Assembly (NCBI GenBank): GCA_026122225.1
Contig: JANEZZ010002708.1
Coordinates: 372,001-436,000 of the forward strand
DNA length: 64,000 nt
Source of the DNA: Heloderma charlesbogerti
Lineage: Eukaryota > Chordata > Lepidosauria > Squamata > Helodermatidae
Reading direction: 5' to 3'
The position numbers and the translations under genes were made by a program. Position 1 is the first letter of the stretch; the number at the start of each line of letters is the position of its first letter. Below the pieces are notes generated by a model. It was not told the DNA's origin. It saw only the letters and a list, made by a program, of their open reading frames with translations, and did not search any database. This document shows, piece by piece, positions 10,815 through 21,645 of the stretch.

Positions 10815-11060
10815 TGTTCCATTCATTAATTTACGATCTTTTTTAGGCCACCTAATAACAAAGATTCTCTAGACAGCTTGCAATGTGGAGCAAACATTAA
10901 AAATCAGAATGACTGTAAAAATACAATAGAATGCAACAAATAAAACACAGTCGTAGATCAAATGTTTCACTTATGAACAGTGAAAAGAGAATTTAAAAAA
11001 AAATCACACAGCATTAAAACAAGAGGAGAGCATGACACATAGATCCCAACCAAATACATA
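10815..11060 (+). repeat. LINE/SINE 3'-tail-type repeat
   Basis: The words 'cattcattaatttac', 'ggccacctaataacaa', 'cagcttgcaatgtggagc' and 'ataaaacacag' match the dispersed reptile retroposon tail pattern also seen at 40620 and 62660. It is diverged. Confidence 0.4.
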
Positions 11061-11095
11061 TAAACCACACCAGTCTCCACATGTCCATAGCTCAG

Positions 11096-11220
11096 GCTTC
11101 CTCAACGTGGTGCCCTAGAAATGTGTTTCCTGTAATTCCCAGTCAGGACGCCCATTAGTCATGCTGGCTGGGGATTATGGCAACTGTAGTGCAACACATC
11201 TGGGGAGCAGCAGGTTGGGG
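11096..11220. mobile_element. Short palindromic repeat, ACTACAACTCCCAT family, copy 2
   Basis: The left arm is 'cttcctcaacgtggtgccc', the right arm 'gcaggttggggaag'. The centre has 'catgctggctggggattatgg' and 'aactgtagtgcaacacatctgg' (second given in part as a 20-base core). It is an aged copy of the 2581 family. Confidence 0.5.
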
Positions 11221-13540
11221 AAGCCTGCTGTGGTTTTTATCTCTAGGTTTCCTGCATACATGTGTGTGGGAAACAGGGGTGGCTTTGGTGTCAAGAGTAG
11301 CTGGGGCTAGAACTAGTGACCCACAGATCTGTGTATGCTGCCCAACCTGGAGAGGCACCTCCCGGAACCCACCAACCCACATGCCTCCTTCCTGAAAGAT
11401 TCAGAGGACTCCCTCAGACATAGACCCTCGCTCTTGTTCACCTTCAGAATGGCATTATTTGTATTTTAATTGTTATTTGCATTTTCTTATGGGCACCGCC
11501 TGGGGATTTTATTTTATTTTTTGATTGAAGGGTGTTCTAAATGTATCTACAGCAAACAGATCATTCGATAATTAAATCAACAATTCTAAGGCAGTTGCTA
11601 TACTTGCGGTGGTCAAAGACTTGGGTCATGAGAGCTAAGCTCTTAGCCTGGGGCAGAGGGGGCAATACTTCTTAGTAATGTAACTCAGCGCTGCTTCCTA
11701 TAGTGGGAGAAGTGGGAGTCACACAGCCAGTCTTGCAGACATCACTGGGAAGTCTCCACTCGCCACACGCACCTTGAGGCACATCTTCACAATGGCGGCA
11801 TCCCGCAACAAGAAAGGAGGACCAAGGAAGAGCGCAAAGCAACAGCTTAAAAAGACAGACATGCGTCTGTGCACACATGTGTGTGTCTGGGAGCAAGGTG
11901 CTAGCTTAGCCTTCTCCCTGAGTGGGTTTCGGCAGGGATGTTCAAACGCTTCTCCCCCACCCCCAAAATTGCTCGTCTTAACAAAACACTTGTGGCTTCC
12001 CTCAAAATTCCTTAAATGTTCCCCACCCACCCCACCTTGAGGAGGGACCTCCAAATTTGCTTAGGTGGAACTCTAGATCGAAGTATAATGAAGAAGATTG
12101 GAGGGGACAATGCCGTACCAGAGTCTCTGCACGTGAACACTGCAGATCCCGGGAGCGCAAAGATGCTTCCAAACTCTCTGCAGATGTGGCTTTGGGGGTC
12201 TGCAGGCTGCCAGTGACAGCATCTCCCCTTCTTTTCCTTCAGATGTGTTCTGTCTGTGCTGCAGCTACAATTTACCTGTCAGTCATCCCTAGTGATAATT
12301 ATGACTACTTTGTATTATGCCTAACGCCTTTACAAACCGCCGCAAGATTCCAAAGACAAAACTGGCAAGATGCGAGATGGATGCTGCCACCTCATGTGTA
12401 CGTCATGTAACACACACTTGTGTGTGTGTGTTTCTTCCACTAGTACACACTCACTCACTCACTCAGTCTCTCGCTGAAAAAGAAACCCCATCTAACATTC
12501 AAGGCACCTATTGACTGCCTAAGTGAATCATATACAGTAACTTACTGTAGAAAAAGAAGCAACACCCACAAAGCATCACCATCATCTGTTCAAACAAAGT
12601 ACCAGCAAATCCCATGAGAGATAATGTTGTCTCGTCCCAGTGACTCCCCCCCTCAACACAAAACAGTATATTTTGTTTTAAATAACAAAACAGTATATTT
12701 TGTTTTAAGCAGTAGCAATCGCATGGATGCTCTTCTAAAACCAAACATGCATCCTTTCAATGCCACCCCTTGCCATGGCTGTCTTCAGAACTAAAGTGTC
12801 ACTTCTCCTGTGGGTAAAGTTCGTAAAGGCACACGTTAAAGACGCTACACCGAGAACACCTGGGAGCCCAAAATCTGCAAACGAGTTCTAGTACCCTGTG
12901 TAGCGAACGCTCCAGTGTTTCTTCCAACTCCTCTTTATTTTATATTGGTGGCTGATGAATGGAATGTTTAAAAATATAGATCTGGAAATAAATCATCAAA
13001 ACAATAAAGAAAAAACACTGCCTATTTTCAGAGCAATCATCTTTGAAAGCAACTATCCATCTCTGAACAAGAGAAAACCTCCACATTTTCAGGCAAAGCA
13101 GCTCATGTGTTGATAACATGAATCACTGAACACAACGGAGTACGCACATACTTTTTACCAAATATATATAACCGTTGCTATCAACCTTAGCAAAAGCAAG
13201 AGAGAATAAGTCTGCCCTAGTTTGATAGCAGCCTTCTGGGTAAAAAAAAAAAAAAGAGCTGCAGAAATCTACCATAACAAAGATTAAATCCACCTACTGT
13301 GCTTCTGCGGTAGGGTTCCTAAATCCATTGTCTTCTTAAAGGTAAGACTTTTTTTGGGTTCAGTTGCCTAGATTAGAATATAAATACTCCTGCATTATCT
13401 TTCTCTTGCTCGCTTACTCTCCCTTGCTGGAGCTGGCAAGCCAGTCAGCGCTGTATGAGAAGGTAGTTTAAATTTCATCCCATTTATTAGCTCAGCCACT
13501 GAGGAGTCTCTGGCAGCAGCTCTTCTCTCCCTCGCTCTGG
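11221..13540. other. Long stretch without gene; small duplication and microsatellites
   Basis: Short TG/CA runs lie at about 11870-11890 and 12405-12432. At 12658-12709 a unit of about 24 bp containing 'acagtatattttgtttt' occurs twice in tandem and is itself nearly palindromic. A run of A occurs at 13242-13254. No exon, RNA gene or delimited transposon was recognised; it may be unique DNA. Confidence 0.4.
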
Positions 13541-13567
13541 ATGCTACGTGCGCCTCTGCGATGCACA

Positions 13568-13711
13568 ATGCTGGAGCTAAAGGGGGGGGGCTCAGCAAAA
13601 ACATTCCGGGGTATTATTTATTTATTTAGTTTTGCTGTGATGATCAACACTTTCCAAGCAGAGAGCTTCTTTTTCCCAGAGAGCTGTTATCAGAATCTGC
13701 CGCTCAGGGAT
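13568..13711 (+). CDS. Weak candidate first coding exon with signal-peptide-like start
   Basis: This is a guess, not a gene call. An ATG at 13568 with A at -3 opens a frame of 48 codons. It has a short N-terminal segment containing K and R, a hydrophobic stretch (GIIYLFSFAVMI) and then TFQAES, which would suit signal peptidase. The frame is open up to a good donor (GAT/GTAAGT, GT at 13712) and ends in phase 0. An in-frame ATG at 13541 exists in a weak context, and an out-of-frame ATG at 13561 precedes the chosen start. The hydrophobic part comes from the AT-rich text 'tattatttatttatttag', so chance is likely. No homologue is recognised and no downstream exon was found. Confidence 0.15.
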
Positions 13712-14139
13712 GTAAGTGTCCTTGCAGGTCTGAAACCCCCTGGAGCTCTCAGCAGTTCCCAGGGGAGTTGAATAGATTTCTGGTCAAAGGCTTCACTTCA
13801 CAAAGCTTAGTTGTCAGTGGAACACAGATTTCGGACTAGCTGGCACTACAGGGCTTCTTCTACCGAAGGAGGGAGGCATGGGTCCTTTCAGGTCCTGGAT
13901 GCATCCCACCTGTTGTCTGATGGCTGGAGATGTAGCTGGGAGTGTTGGCCGTATTGCTAACCCTCTGCCTTGGGCTGACAGTGACTGAGTCCCTGGGCTT
14001 AATAAGTTATGGAGAGGCCAAAGGGGTCTCAGGAAACCAGATATGTGGAGTTAGAACCATCCTGACAAGCAATCAAGTTTCTGAGAGCCTTTGAGAAAGA
14101 CATCCTCAGCGGGCCTTCTCCTTAAGTGAGTCTTCCTTC
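13712..14139. other. No gene seen
   Basis: GC-moderate sequence without repeats or open frames of note. If 13568-13711 were an exon, this would be intron. Confidence 0.3.
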
Positions 14140-14440
14140 CCATCATCGTCTCCAGCTGCTGTTGCACCTCATTCTCTTTCCCATTGTTGCAAGCAAACCA
14201 CTTGCTTGCTTGACAGGCAGAGAGCCAGGGAGCAAGCAGGCTGTGGCACCTCCTGTTCCTCCTTTCCACCACCACCGTTGTCTGGGCCAGAGCAAGAGCC
14301 AGGTGAACACGCAGATTCCAATGGTGAAGAGGAGGAGGAGTAAGTCCAGGGGGCTCTTCTCTGTGAGCCCATGCTGGCTGGCATGTGGACCCTTTGCAGG
14401 TGCCCAACCATGCCTACCCTTGATGACAAGTATAGTTCTC
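14140..14440 (+). repeat. Unnamed repeat family S, copy 1
   Basis: It matches 55680-55990 in the opposite orientation. Shared blocks are 'gacaggcagagagccaggga', 'ttgtctgggccagag', 'aggtgaacacg', 'ccagggggctctt' and 'accatgcctaccctt'. Long overlapping frames on both strands (up to 151 codons) lie in it and carry no domain. The family is not named. Confidence 0.65.
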
Positions 14441-16414
14441 AGGTCTCCAGCATACCAAAATCTCAGGCTCATGGGGAGGGAGGGAAATAGTGACACCCTA
14501 GGGCAGGAGAAAGTTATGCCATGGAACTGCCAACTCTTAAAAGACAAGAATCTGATGCCTAGACCAGACACAGGGATGTAGGCCAGTGCAAAGCAGCAGA
14601 ACTAGAAATGTGAAACTCCAGGAAAATGAAAGAATTCGGCTAAAGGAGCAGGTTGTATTTTATCACTCCGGTGGGATTTTTCCACTGGAAAAAATAGAAA
14701 TTTGGGGAAATATTAGTTGGGTGGAAACTATTATGTACAATATTTTCTCTTTCAGAACGACGAGTGGTTTGTTGTTGTTTTTTAAAGTAGCATCTAAAAG
14801 TAATACCAGCTGCAAAATGCCTAACCCCAGGATTTTGAAGGTCACCTTTCGAGACTAGCTTATGGCCCTGAGAAGAGACCTCCAAGACAAGAGTCCCCAA
14901 AGCTAGAAACCTGGTAACACTCCTGAGACACTGCCTTGACTCTTCAACAGGTTCTTTCAACTGTTCTGTAAGGAATCTCCCACAAATAAATAAATACTGC
15001 AATGACTGATTACATAATTTTCAGTTGATCACTTGCATTCTGACCAATTAATTAAACCAATCAAATGTAATTAGGTTTGCCTCAATTTCACGCCTATCTT
15101 TAATTTAGCAGGACTCAAAGAAGAAAGCACCACTGGAACTTAGGGGAAGGGAGCAAACAATACACTTTTTCTCACTACACACAGGCACACACCACCACCA
15201 CCACCCAGGTTCCAGCATAGTTAGCAGGCTACAGGGGTAGTGCCTCAGTATTGCATGGGGAAGTTGCCCAGAACAAACTTCCCACCTCCCCATACCGCCA
15301 TCCAAAACGGGACAGAGATTTCTGGGGACCAAAATATACAAAATTATTTGGGAGGGAAAGACTGCACCTTTATTTCCTTTGTCCATGAGAAGGGGGGGAG
15401 GGAGAGCGTGAGGCGGCTTAACTGGGCCAGCCATCAAATGCATGATGTAGAGCATCTTTCTGGGGCAGATGGCTGCTGACCCCCTATACAGACCTTCGAG
15501 AAGCTGCATCGCTCCCATCTCCACACACAGAGAGAGAAAGAGGGAATAGGAAGCTGCACCCACTGGCCCTGCTGCATTTTCACCGTAGCCCCCCAAATGG
15601 GCAAAATGGTCTCCACACAACAGTCAGCCTCTGTGAATGGGGTAGCAAACTGTGGGGAGGGCATTTAGCAACAACTCTGTGCAACTGGAGAATGACCTGA
15701 GACGTGGAGGCTTGGCTATAGTGCCTAGCCAAACCTTGCCGGTGGGGATGGGCTGTTTCAAACATTCCCCTGAGCAATGCAACCCACCGACCAGGATGGA
15801 GCTGGCATCCACTTCCCAGTACCAATGGAAAGGCGGCAGAGACTGTACAGAATGGCTCATCTCTTTGGAATAGGCATCCTAAGGCCCATCAGAGCTCCTG
15901 AGAAAAAGCCTTCTCCATAACCTCCATAAACCAGTAATCAGTAAGCGCTGACAGCCCGTAACAGTGGCACTTGCTTCCTAGGCCCCTTCGGGCTTTGCAG
16001 GACTGATGCTTATGGGAATGCTCCTATCTCTTCTCTCTCTCTCTCCCCCCCTCTCTGCATGTGTCCAAGGACCCCTCATTCGGTAAATCCACCGTCTATC
16101 CCTCAGTAACACTTTTCTTTTGTGTGCAGTTTTATGTAGAATTGCAGGAGAGGGGGAAAAATGGGTCAAGGGAAACAGATTGTCCTGCCTGGCCATTTTG
16201 CTCTCGGGAGAGGCAGCAGAGAGGGAGGAGGAGAGCGAAAAAGCATTGGATTAAGCACAACTCACTAGAGTAAGGGGGGAAGGATGGTCTCTCAAAACGG
16301 CACCTTTGCTTGTTTGAAAAACCACCCTTTACTATAGCCGAGAAATGTTCTAACTACCTGTTTAAAGCATCATGCAGAAATTCAACTTGCTATACATCAC
16401 CTAGAGAAGATGAT
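14441..16414. other. Mostly single-copy sequence, no gene recognised
   Basis: 15000-15110 is AT-rich with TAATTA and CCAATCAA words and free of repeats (see findings). The 171-codon minus frame at 15105-15620 has no recognisable domain, and other frames overlap it on both strands. A CT-rich run lies at 16020-16055. Confidence 0.35.

Positions 16415-16462
<48 letters not shown>
16415..16462. repeat. (GATA)n microsatellite
   Basis: About twelve uninterrupted GATA units. GATA repeats are common in squamates and enriched on the W chromosome of some snakes; a single tract says nothing about linkage here. Confidence 0.97.
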
Positions 16463-16527
16463 GCTCATAGAAGCCCACTGCAGTGGTCAGTCCATATTTC
16501 ACAAAAATTATAGGCAGACAACCTGTT

Positions 16528-16625
16528 GTCCACCAAGTATTTTGGACTACAACTCCTATCAGCCTCAGCCGACATGCCCAACGGTAAGGGCTGATGGGAA
16601 CCATAGTCCAAAACATGGAGGGGGG
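16528..16625. mobile_element. Short palindromic repeat, ACTACAACTCCCAT family, copy 3
   Basis: The left arm has 'ttttggactacaactcctat', the right arm 'atgggaaccatagtccaaaa', around a 'cagccgacatgcccaacgg' centre. The arms are complementary with few mismatches. Confidence 0.65.
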
Positions 16626-16989
16626 GGGCAGCCAGATTGCCTACCACTTATGCCAGCACTGTCTGTCAGGACTTGAGAAGATCTGCGTTCTAGGACATAA
16701 GAAAGGCCTTGCTAGCCCAGCATTCCGTCTTCAGCATGGCCAAGCAGAGGCTTCTAAGCCTCCACAACAAGGGCATGCAGGCAATGGCCTTTCTTCCCCT
16801 GTTCTCTGTTCCCAGCAGCTGGTCAGCATTCCACCTTGCTCTATCCCTTCTCCAACTTCTAGGAGGGAAAGACCTCTGTTTCCAGGCCATGAATTGCCTG
16901 AAGGACTTCAGACCCCCAACTTTACTTGTTATTTGTAGCATGGCACAGCTAGAGGGTGGTGACAAAACAGGATACTTGGAATTTAACCC
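16626..16989. other. No gene seen
   Basis: The beginning is a G run (16620-16628). Overlapping frames of 91-114 codons on both strands have no domain. Confidence 0.3.
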
Positions 16990-17190
16990 TGATAATAGTG
17001 GTTGTTTTTAACATAGCACTTGAAATGCACATCCTTTTTTCTTCTTCTTCTCTTTCCTCTCCACAATAAATCTGTGAAATCTGCTACAGTCGTCATTCTA
17101 CAGAGTGGAGAACCAAGGCTGAAGGATACTGACTTGCCAGACATGATCTACTCTGACGTGGGACTTGAGCCAAGGTCATGCTAGGTCAAA
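16990..17190 (+). repeat. MIR-like fragment
   Basis: The segment 'aacatagcacttgaaatgc', a CTT-rich tract, 'aataaatctgtgaaatctg', 'cattctacagagtggag', 'aaccaaggctgaag', 'gacttgccagacatgatc' follows the MIR order. Diverged. Confidence 0.5.
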
Positions 17191-17527
17191 ACAGAGCCAG
17201 CCCTTCCATTTGGCAGAAGGAAGATGCTTGGAGGCAGGAGCACTACCAGCGGCAGACATTTCTCCTGAGCCCCCCACCCAAACATTCCCATCCCATGGTG
17301 ATGCTTGCTTGTTGCCAGCCTGAGATGGGTGGTTATCTTGCCTAGTCACCTTCTCCCAATGCGTCACAGACAGTGCTGCTGGGTAAGACTCTTGACAGAG
17401 TGAGCAGGCAGAGAACCAAACAGCCCATGCGCTCCAGCAGGCCATGTGCATGCACGTGTCTTGTTCTGCTCACTGGCATCACCCTCACTGCACTGCAGCA
17501 TCTGTCTGAGCAGGCAACACGCAGGTT
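17191..17527. other. No gene seen
   Basis: The minus frame at 17176-17451 has no domain. No repeat boundary was recognised. Confidence 0.3.
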
Positions 17528-17745
17528 CTAGGTGAGGTGGTGAATGCCCAACGGCGGCAGGTGAGCGTCATGCGGCCTACTTTGCACTGCCTAACCCAGC
17601 CTGCAGTGGAGAACACTGTCCCATCGCCAGCATTACAAGATTAGATTGCCAGTCCGATCAGCTTCTGCACATGGAATGCAGTTGGGGTATCATCTCGTTT
17701 TTTCCCCTCAGGCAGCAAAAGGTCTTGGGCCACCTCTGGGTCAAA
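17528..17745 (+). mobile_element. hAT-like fragment related to 47563-47847
   Basis: It shares 'gcctgcagtggagaacactg', 'attgccagtccgatcagc' and 'ctcaggcagcaaaaggtctt' (the last ends 'gggcc') with the complete element at 47563-47847. The ends are worn and no duplication was resolved. Confidence 0.5.
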
Positions 17746-18919
17746 ATCTAGAAGGGTATCTGCATGCCAGCGTTCACCTAGCACCATTCCCCCTCCAGCA
17801 GCTTGGGAGCAGATCAATTAATACTGAAGGGAATGTTTTGTTTCCAAGCTCGTCCTTGCTTTATCTTGAAGAACAAGGTATTTCTAAGAGCAGATGCTTA
17901 TGAGACAAAAAAAAAAGGCTCCCCTAAAATTAGACCAGAGAGTGCTATGTGTTGATTTGGTTTAAATTGGTCGATTTCATTCCAGAAAATCTTATTTCCT
18001 AATATGTTCACTTAACTAGATTACAAGCTTCCCCTGTTTTGTTGCAATTCCTAAAATGCAGCTATTAAGATCTGCACTTGCGGTATGCCAGTTCTTGGCT
18101 CCTACTCTCAATAATTGGCGCTGTGGGAAGAGCTGCATGTTCTATGTAGTTCTGTGGTTCTTCCCCATCCTGAAGAATCTCTTTTTGTCATGTAAAGTAG
18201 ATGCAGATGGCTTCAAGCAGAGAAAAGCAGATCAGAGGGTGCAAGGGACTGTTTAATTCTTTCTTTCCAGGCCTTTTGCCTGCTCAAAATGTCCCCTAGA
18301 TGCTTTTCGCTGAGAGAGGTCAAAGGTATAAGTTAAACAGCACCTATTCCCCCCCCCCACACACACACACACACTCCCTCACACATGCACACACACTGCC
18401 TGTTTCTTCTCCATTTAGCCTGAAGCCACCCACTGCTGCTTTGCAAGCTCAAAGAAAGTGCTTGTCGGGCATGGAGGAAGAGAAGAACCTCAGAACATGC
18501 AGCCCGCCAAATAGACCACATGGGTCTACTTGGACCAGTGTCGAGCAGCTTCATCGGTTCACATTCAAGCCAGGCAAGGCCTTGAAGGAATCCACTTGGC
18601 ACAACAAAATGCCCCGCAGCGGGCTGCAGTTCACAAGTAGCTGGAATCGGGTAGGACAGGAAGTAATGTGTTGCTGGGAAGCAGGTGGCATGAAAGCTAA
18701 TAGTTGAGTCGGGATTTGCAGGAGCCAGGGCAGCTCCCAGGTAGCATTGTTTCGACAGAGCTCTTATACATGCAGGACTGATAATTGCCCAGCCCTGTAT
18801 TGGCCCCAAGCCTGTCACCAAGTCAGCTGTAGTTCTAGAGGGGCCTAGAGACCCATAATGCTTTGCTTAGGTTCATTATTAGTGCACTTCCCTCGCTAGT
18901 GGGCCTCTGAGCATGTGAG
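17746..18919. other. No gene seen; short (C)n(CA)n tract
   Basis: A C run followed by CA repeats occupies about 18349-18376. Opposed frames of 135 and 162 codons at 18300-18821 overlap this low-complexity tract and lack domains. Confidence 0.35.
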
Positions 18920-20056
18920 ATGAGTCAAAGGTCGACAGCGCAGCCTCACACTGTCAGTGTTGGATCGGAGCCCAGAAATCCAGATCCAGTTGGATCGGAG
19001 CCCCAAAGCAGTTCTGATTCTGAGGAAGAGTTAGAAACCGTGGGAGAGGAACCCGCGCACGCTTCAGAGGAGCAGCCGGGGGGAGAGCCCCTTCTGGTAC
19101 ACATTCCTGAGAGTGATAGCGACCCTGGCAGGGAGAGGGAGGTGGAGCAACAGCAGTTTCTGGACGCTAGGCGCTGGTAGGGATGTACGAAAGTCACTTA
19201 CCTTTTCGAAGGGTGACATTCGCGGTGGGGGGGGAGGCGCTCCGTCCCTCTCCCCGAAATTCTCGCCGGCTCCGTTCCGTGGAGATTCTGCAGAGCCGCC
19301 AGCCGGGGCCGCCCGCAGCCGGACATCCGGCCGCTGGGCAGCCTGCAGGGACGCAAATGGTGGCTGCCATAGCCGCCGCCATTTGCGTCCCTGTATTTTG
19401 CTGTGATAGGCTACGTAAATATTTACGTAGCCTATCACGGCAAAAAAAAAAAAAAAAAAGCAGATGCAAGTGGCGGCGGCTACGGCGGCCACCATTTGCG
19501 TTCCCTTTTTTTCCCGCCGTAATAGCCTACGTAAATATTTACGTAGGCTAAAACGGCAAAAAAAGGGGAACGCAAATGGCAGCCGCCGTAGCCACCGCCA
19601 TTTGCATTCCCTTAGTTAAGCTGTGATAGGCTACGTAAGTATTTACGTAGCCTATCACGGCTATATGGAAGAAGCAAATGGCGGCCGCAGACGCGGCCGC
19701 CATTCGCAAGCCAGCGCGGACGGCAGCAGGTAGGTGCTCCGTTCCGGGCCCATTTCGCGGGGTGGGGGGGCTTCGTTCCACCATGGATTTCGGGGGGCCG
19801 AATGCACTGGCATTCGGCCTCTCTGAGATCCATGGTGGAATTCTCTGACATCCCTAGGCGCCGGTGCATCCTCAAGCACGAGATGGCGGGCAATGAGAGG
19901 TGGCGCCCAGCCCGCTTGGCGCGTCGGCAACAGCGGCGTCTGATGCCCCACAGGAAAGGGGTGGACTCTCTCCTCCTAGCTCATAAGTACAGCAGTTTCC
20001 CGCTTTCCCCTTCAAACAGAGATCAACTGATTCCTAAGGTTAGCACCCCAAAGTAG
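18920..20056 (+). pseudogene. Possible LTR-retrotransposon reading frame split by a MITE
   Basis: An open frame starts at 18920 and runs 86 codons to 19177, where MITE copy C begins. The frame continues on the far side from 19865 to a stop ending at 20056. Both pieces are in the same phase once the MITE and one copy of its target duplication are discounted, so the frame was intact before insertion. The first part is rich in Ser, Glu, Asp and Pro (an SSSDSEEELE block); the second is basic and Arg-rich. An acidic-then-basic tail followed by an LTR-like sequence would suit the 3' end of a gypsy-type pol or a retroviral-like element, but I see no protease, RT or integrase motif. Function is not assigned. 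Confidence 0.35.
19178..19856. mobile_element. TAGGGATGT hAT-like MITE with palindrome modules, copy C
   Basis: The 679-bp element has ends TAGGGATGTACGA and TCTGACATCCCTA. Flanking 8-mers ggcgctgg (19170-19177) and ggcgccgg (19857-19864) match 7 of 8. The interior holds three palindromes: 19403-19438 (36 bp, perfect), 19523-19550 (28 bp, perfect) and 19623-19658 (one mismatch). They are separated by GC-rich 'gcaaatggcggc' blocks that face each other. No transposase. It interrupts the open frame described at 18920-20056. Confidence 0.9.
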
Positions 20057-20078
20057 GCAGCCCTCTTAAGTCTCACTT

Positions 20079-20571
20079 GTAAGATCAAGCAATTAGCATC
20101 TGTAAGCGTCATTAGGTTGAATGGGAACAAAGCCTTGGAAAAGAGGCCTATTGTAAGCGTGTTGATTCTGGCTACCTGAGGATTCCAGAAGGCGGCAGGA
20201 GTGACTTCCTGACACACGCATTCCATGCTAACAAAGGCTAGTTTCTTATCTGGGCCTAGGATGTGCCTGAGAAGTGAAGCTATGTTTATGCCGAGTTGCA
20301 AGTGTCTGTGCTAGGAAAGTTCTGTATTGTTTTCCTTCTGACCAAGCACTGCTAGTCTATGCTGGGAATGAACGCTAGTTAACGCTTGCTGCTGTCATGC
20401 TGCCTCACTGCTGCCATGTATGGTATAAAACCCATTTTACCCCATGGCTCTGGGTTGAGAGAAGCTGTCTGATCCAGCCATGGGGTATGCCTGTGTGCTG
20501 ATTGTACTCAATAAAGTATCTCTTTGTAAGTAAACCTGGATCTGATTTATCACTATCTTGGCACCTCTACA
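20079..20571 (+). repeat. Possible solo or terminal LTR
   Basis: The order of signals suits an LTR: TATAAAA at 20424-20430, then AATAAA at 20510-20515 about 80 bases later, then a T-rich end finishing 'ctctaca'. A start at 20079 (TGTAAG) would give short TG...CA ends. The exact start, a 5-bp duplication, a primer-binding site and a polypurine tract were not confirmed. Confidence 0.4.
20424..20430 (+). promoter_or_regulatory. TATA-box-like TATAAAA within the LTR-like segment
   Basis: TATAAAA lies about 80 bases upstream of an AATAAA signal, the spacing expected for U3/R in LTR elements. Activity is unknown. Confidence 0.35.
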
Positions 20572-21204
20572 TTAAGAGTTCGAAGCCTACTGCAGGGGCA
20601 ATACAAGCCCTTCCCAGCCACCCTTCAGCAAGAGTGGAAAGAAAGGAACTTAAACAGGGCAACAGTTTGGCTTGGATCTTCGCTTTTTGGAAGGTGTGTC
20701 TTCTAGGTTTACTGGGGAATGATGGGCCTTGGGCAGGCAGTAGGCTGACGGAAAGGGGTTCAGGCTGAGTGGTTCAAGCTACTGGCTTTGGTTGGGTCAC
20801 AGTCTGTAGCACAGAGTCGTCCTCCAGGAGATCTATAGACAGCTCTCACTTAGACTTTTCTTTGGTCAAGCTGAGGGTATGCAGGCCCTGTGGAGTTGCA
20901 TTGGTATAAATTCCCCTCAGCCTTCAAGTTACTGCCCAGGACCAGAGGTATGACAAGAACAACCTGCACACAGAGGCTGTTAGGTTCATCGGCCTCAGGT
21001 GGCCTCTACCACAGACCTTCCAGGAGCTGGACAAGAGCATTGCTTCATGGGACAGTATGTCTCTTTGGAAAACTACAGGCCTTTTTCAGCCCAAGTAGTT
21101 TTACAAGATCTTGGCCCTGCTCCACCCTTTTTTCACGGCAGTTGTCCCTTGCCCTTTCCGGTCCCCTATGTTACTTCGTCTTCCAGTCAGCTGACTTTGT
21201 CGTT
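20572..21204. other. No gene seen
   Basis: Frames at 20890-21330 overlap a SINE tail and show no domain. No delimited element. Confidence 0.3.
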
Positions 21205-21330
21205 GCAACAAAGCATCTCTCTCATCCTAACCTACCTCGCAGGGTTGCTGAGAGGGCAGAAGCTGACCTGAGCTCCTTGGAGGAAGAGCAGGTTTCAAAT
21301 GTATCTGTAAAAATAAAAGTGCTGGTGTAA
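21205..21330 (+). mobile_element. tRNA-derived SINE (CTCACAGGGTTG family), 3' part
   Basis: The segment 'cctaacctacctcgcagggt', 'tgagctccttggaggaagag' and 'atctgtaaaaataaaag' is the body and tail of the SINE seen complete at 34322-34540. Confidence 0.65.
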
Positions 21331-21365
21331 CGGCCCCGCTTCCTGCTCCTCTCCCCACATCAAGG

Positions 21366-21645
21366 GAAGGGCTGTAACTCAGTGGCAGAGAACATGCTGT
21401 GCATGCAAAAAGCCACAGTTTAATCTCCAGCATCTCCATGTAGGGCAGTCTGAAACCTTGAAGAGCCAGACGGTCCAGACCAGCCTTCCTGAATCAGGTC
21501 CATCCAGATGTGTTGAACTAGAACTCCCATTATTCCCAGTGAGCATGGCCAAATGGTAGTCTGGTACATCTGGAAGCCATCAGGTTGAGAAAGGCTCCTG
21601 TAGGCGATACCCTGTCTGGGTCTATGGCAGCTTCTTACGTTCCAT
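21366..21645 (+). mobile_element. tRNA-derived SINE (GTAGCTCAGTGG family) split by a palindromic repeat
   Basis: The tRNA-like head is 'gggctgtaactcagtggcag' with a degraded B box 'agtttaatctcc'. The usual 3' end resumes at about 21592 with 'gtctatggcagcttcttacg'. Between them, 21481-21591 is an ACAACTCCCAT-family repeat. Confidence 0.65.
21481..21591. mobile_element. Short palindromic repeat, ACTACAACTCCCAT family, copy 4
   Basis: 'gatgtgttgaactagaactcc' style left arm and 'aatggtagtctggtacatctgg' style right arm (both abbreviated here) flank a 'gtgagcatggcc' centre. It is nested in the SINE at 21366-21645. Confidence 0.5.

Noticed and set aside
14126..14581. 151- and 142-codon opposed frames as a possible gene
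   Set aside because: Both lie in unnamed repeat S, whose second copy at 55680 does not preserve them.
15105..15620. 171-codon minus-strand frame
   Set aside because: No domain or splice context, and frames of similar length overlap on the other strand.
18333..18821. 162-codon minus-strand frame
   Set aside because: It includes translated (CA)n repeat and overlaps an equally long opposite frame.
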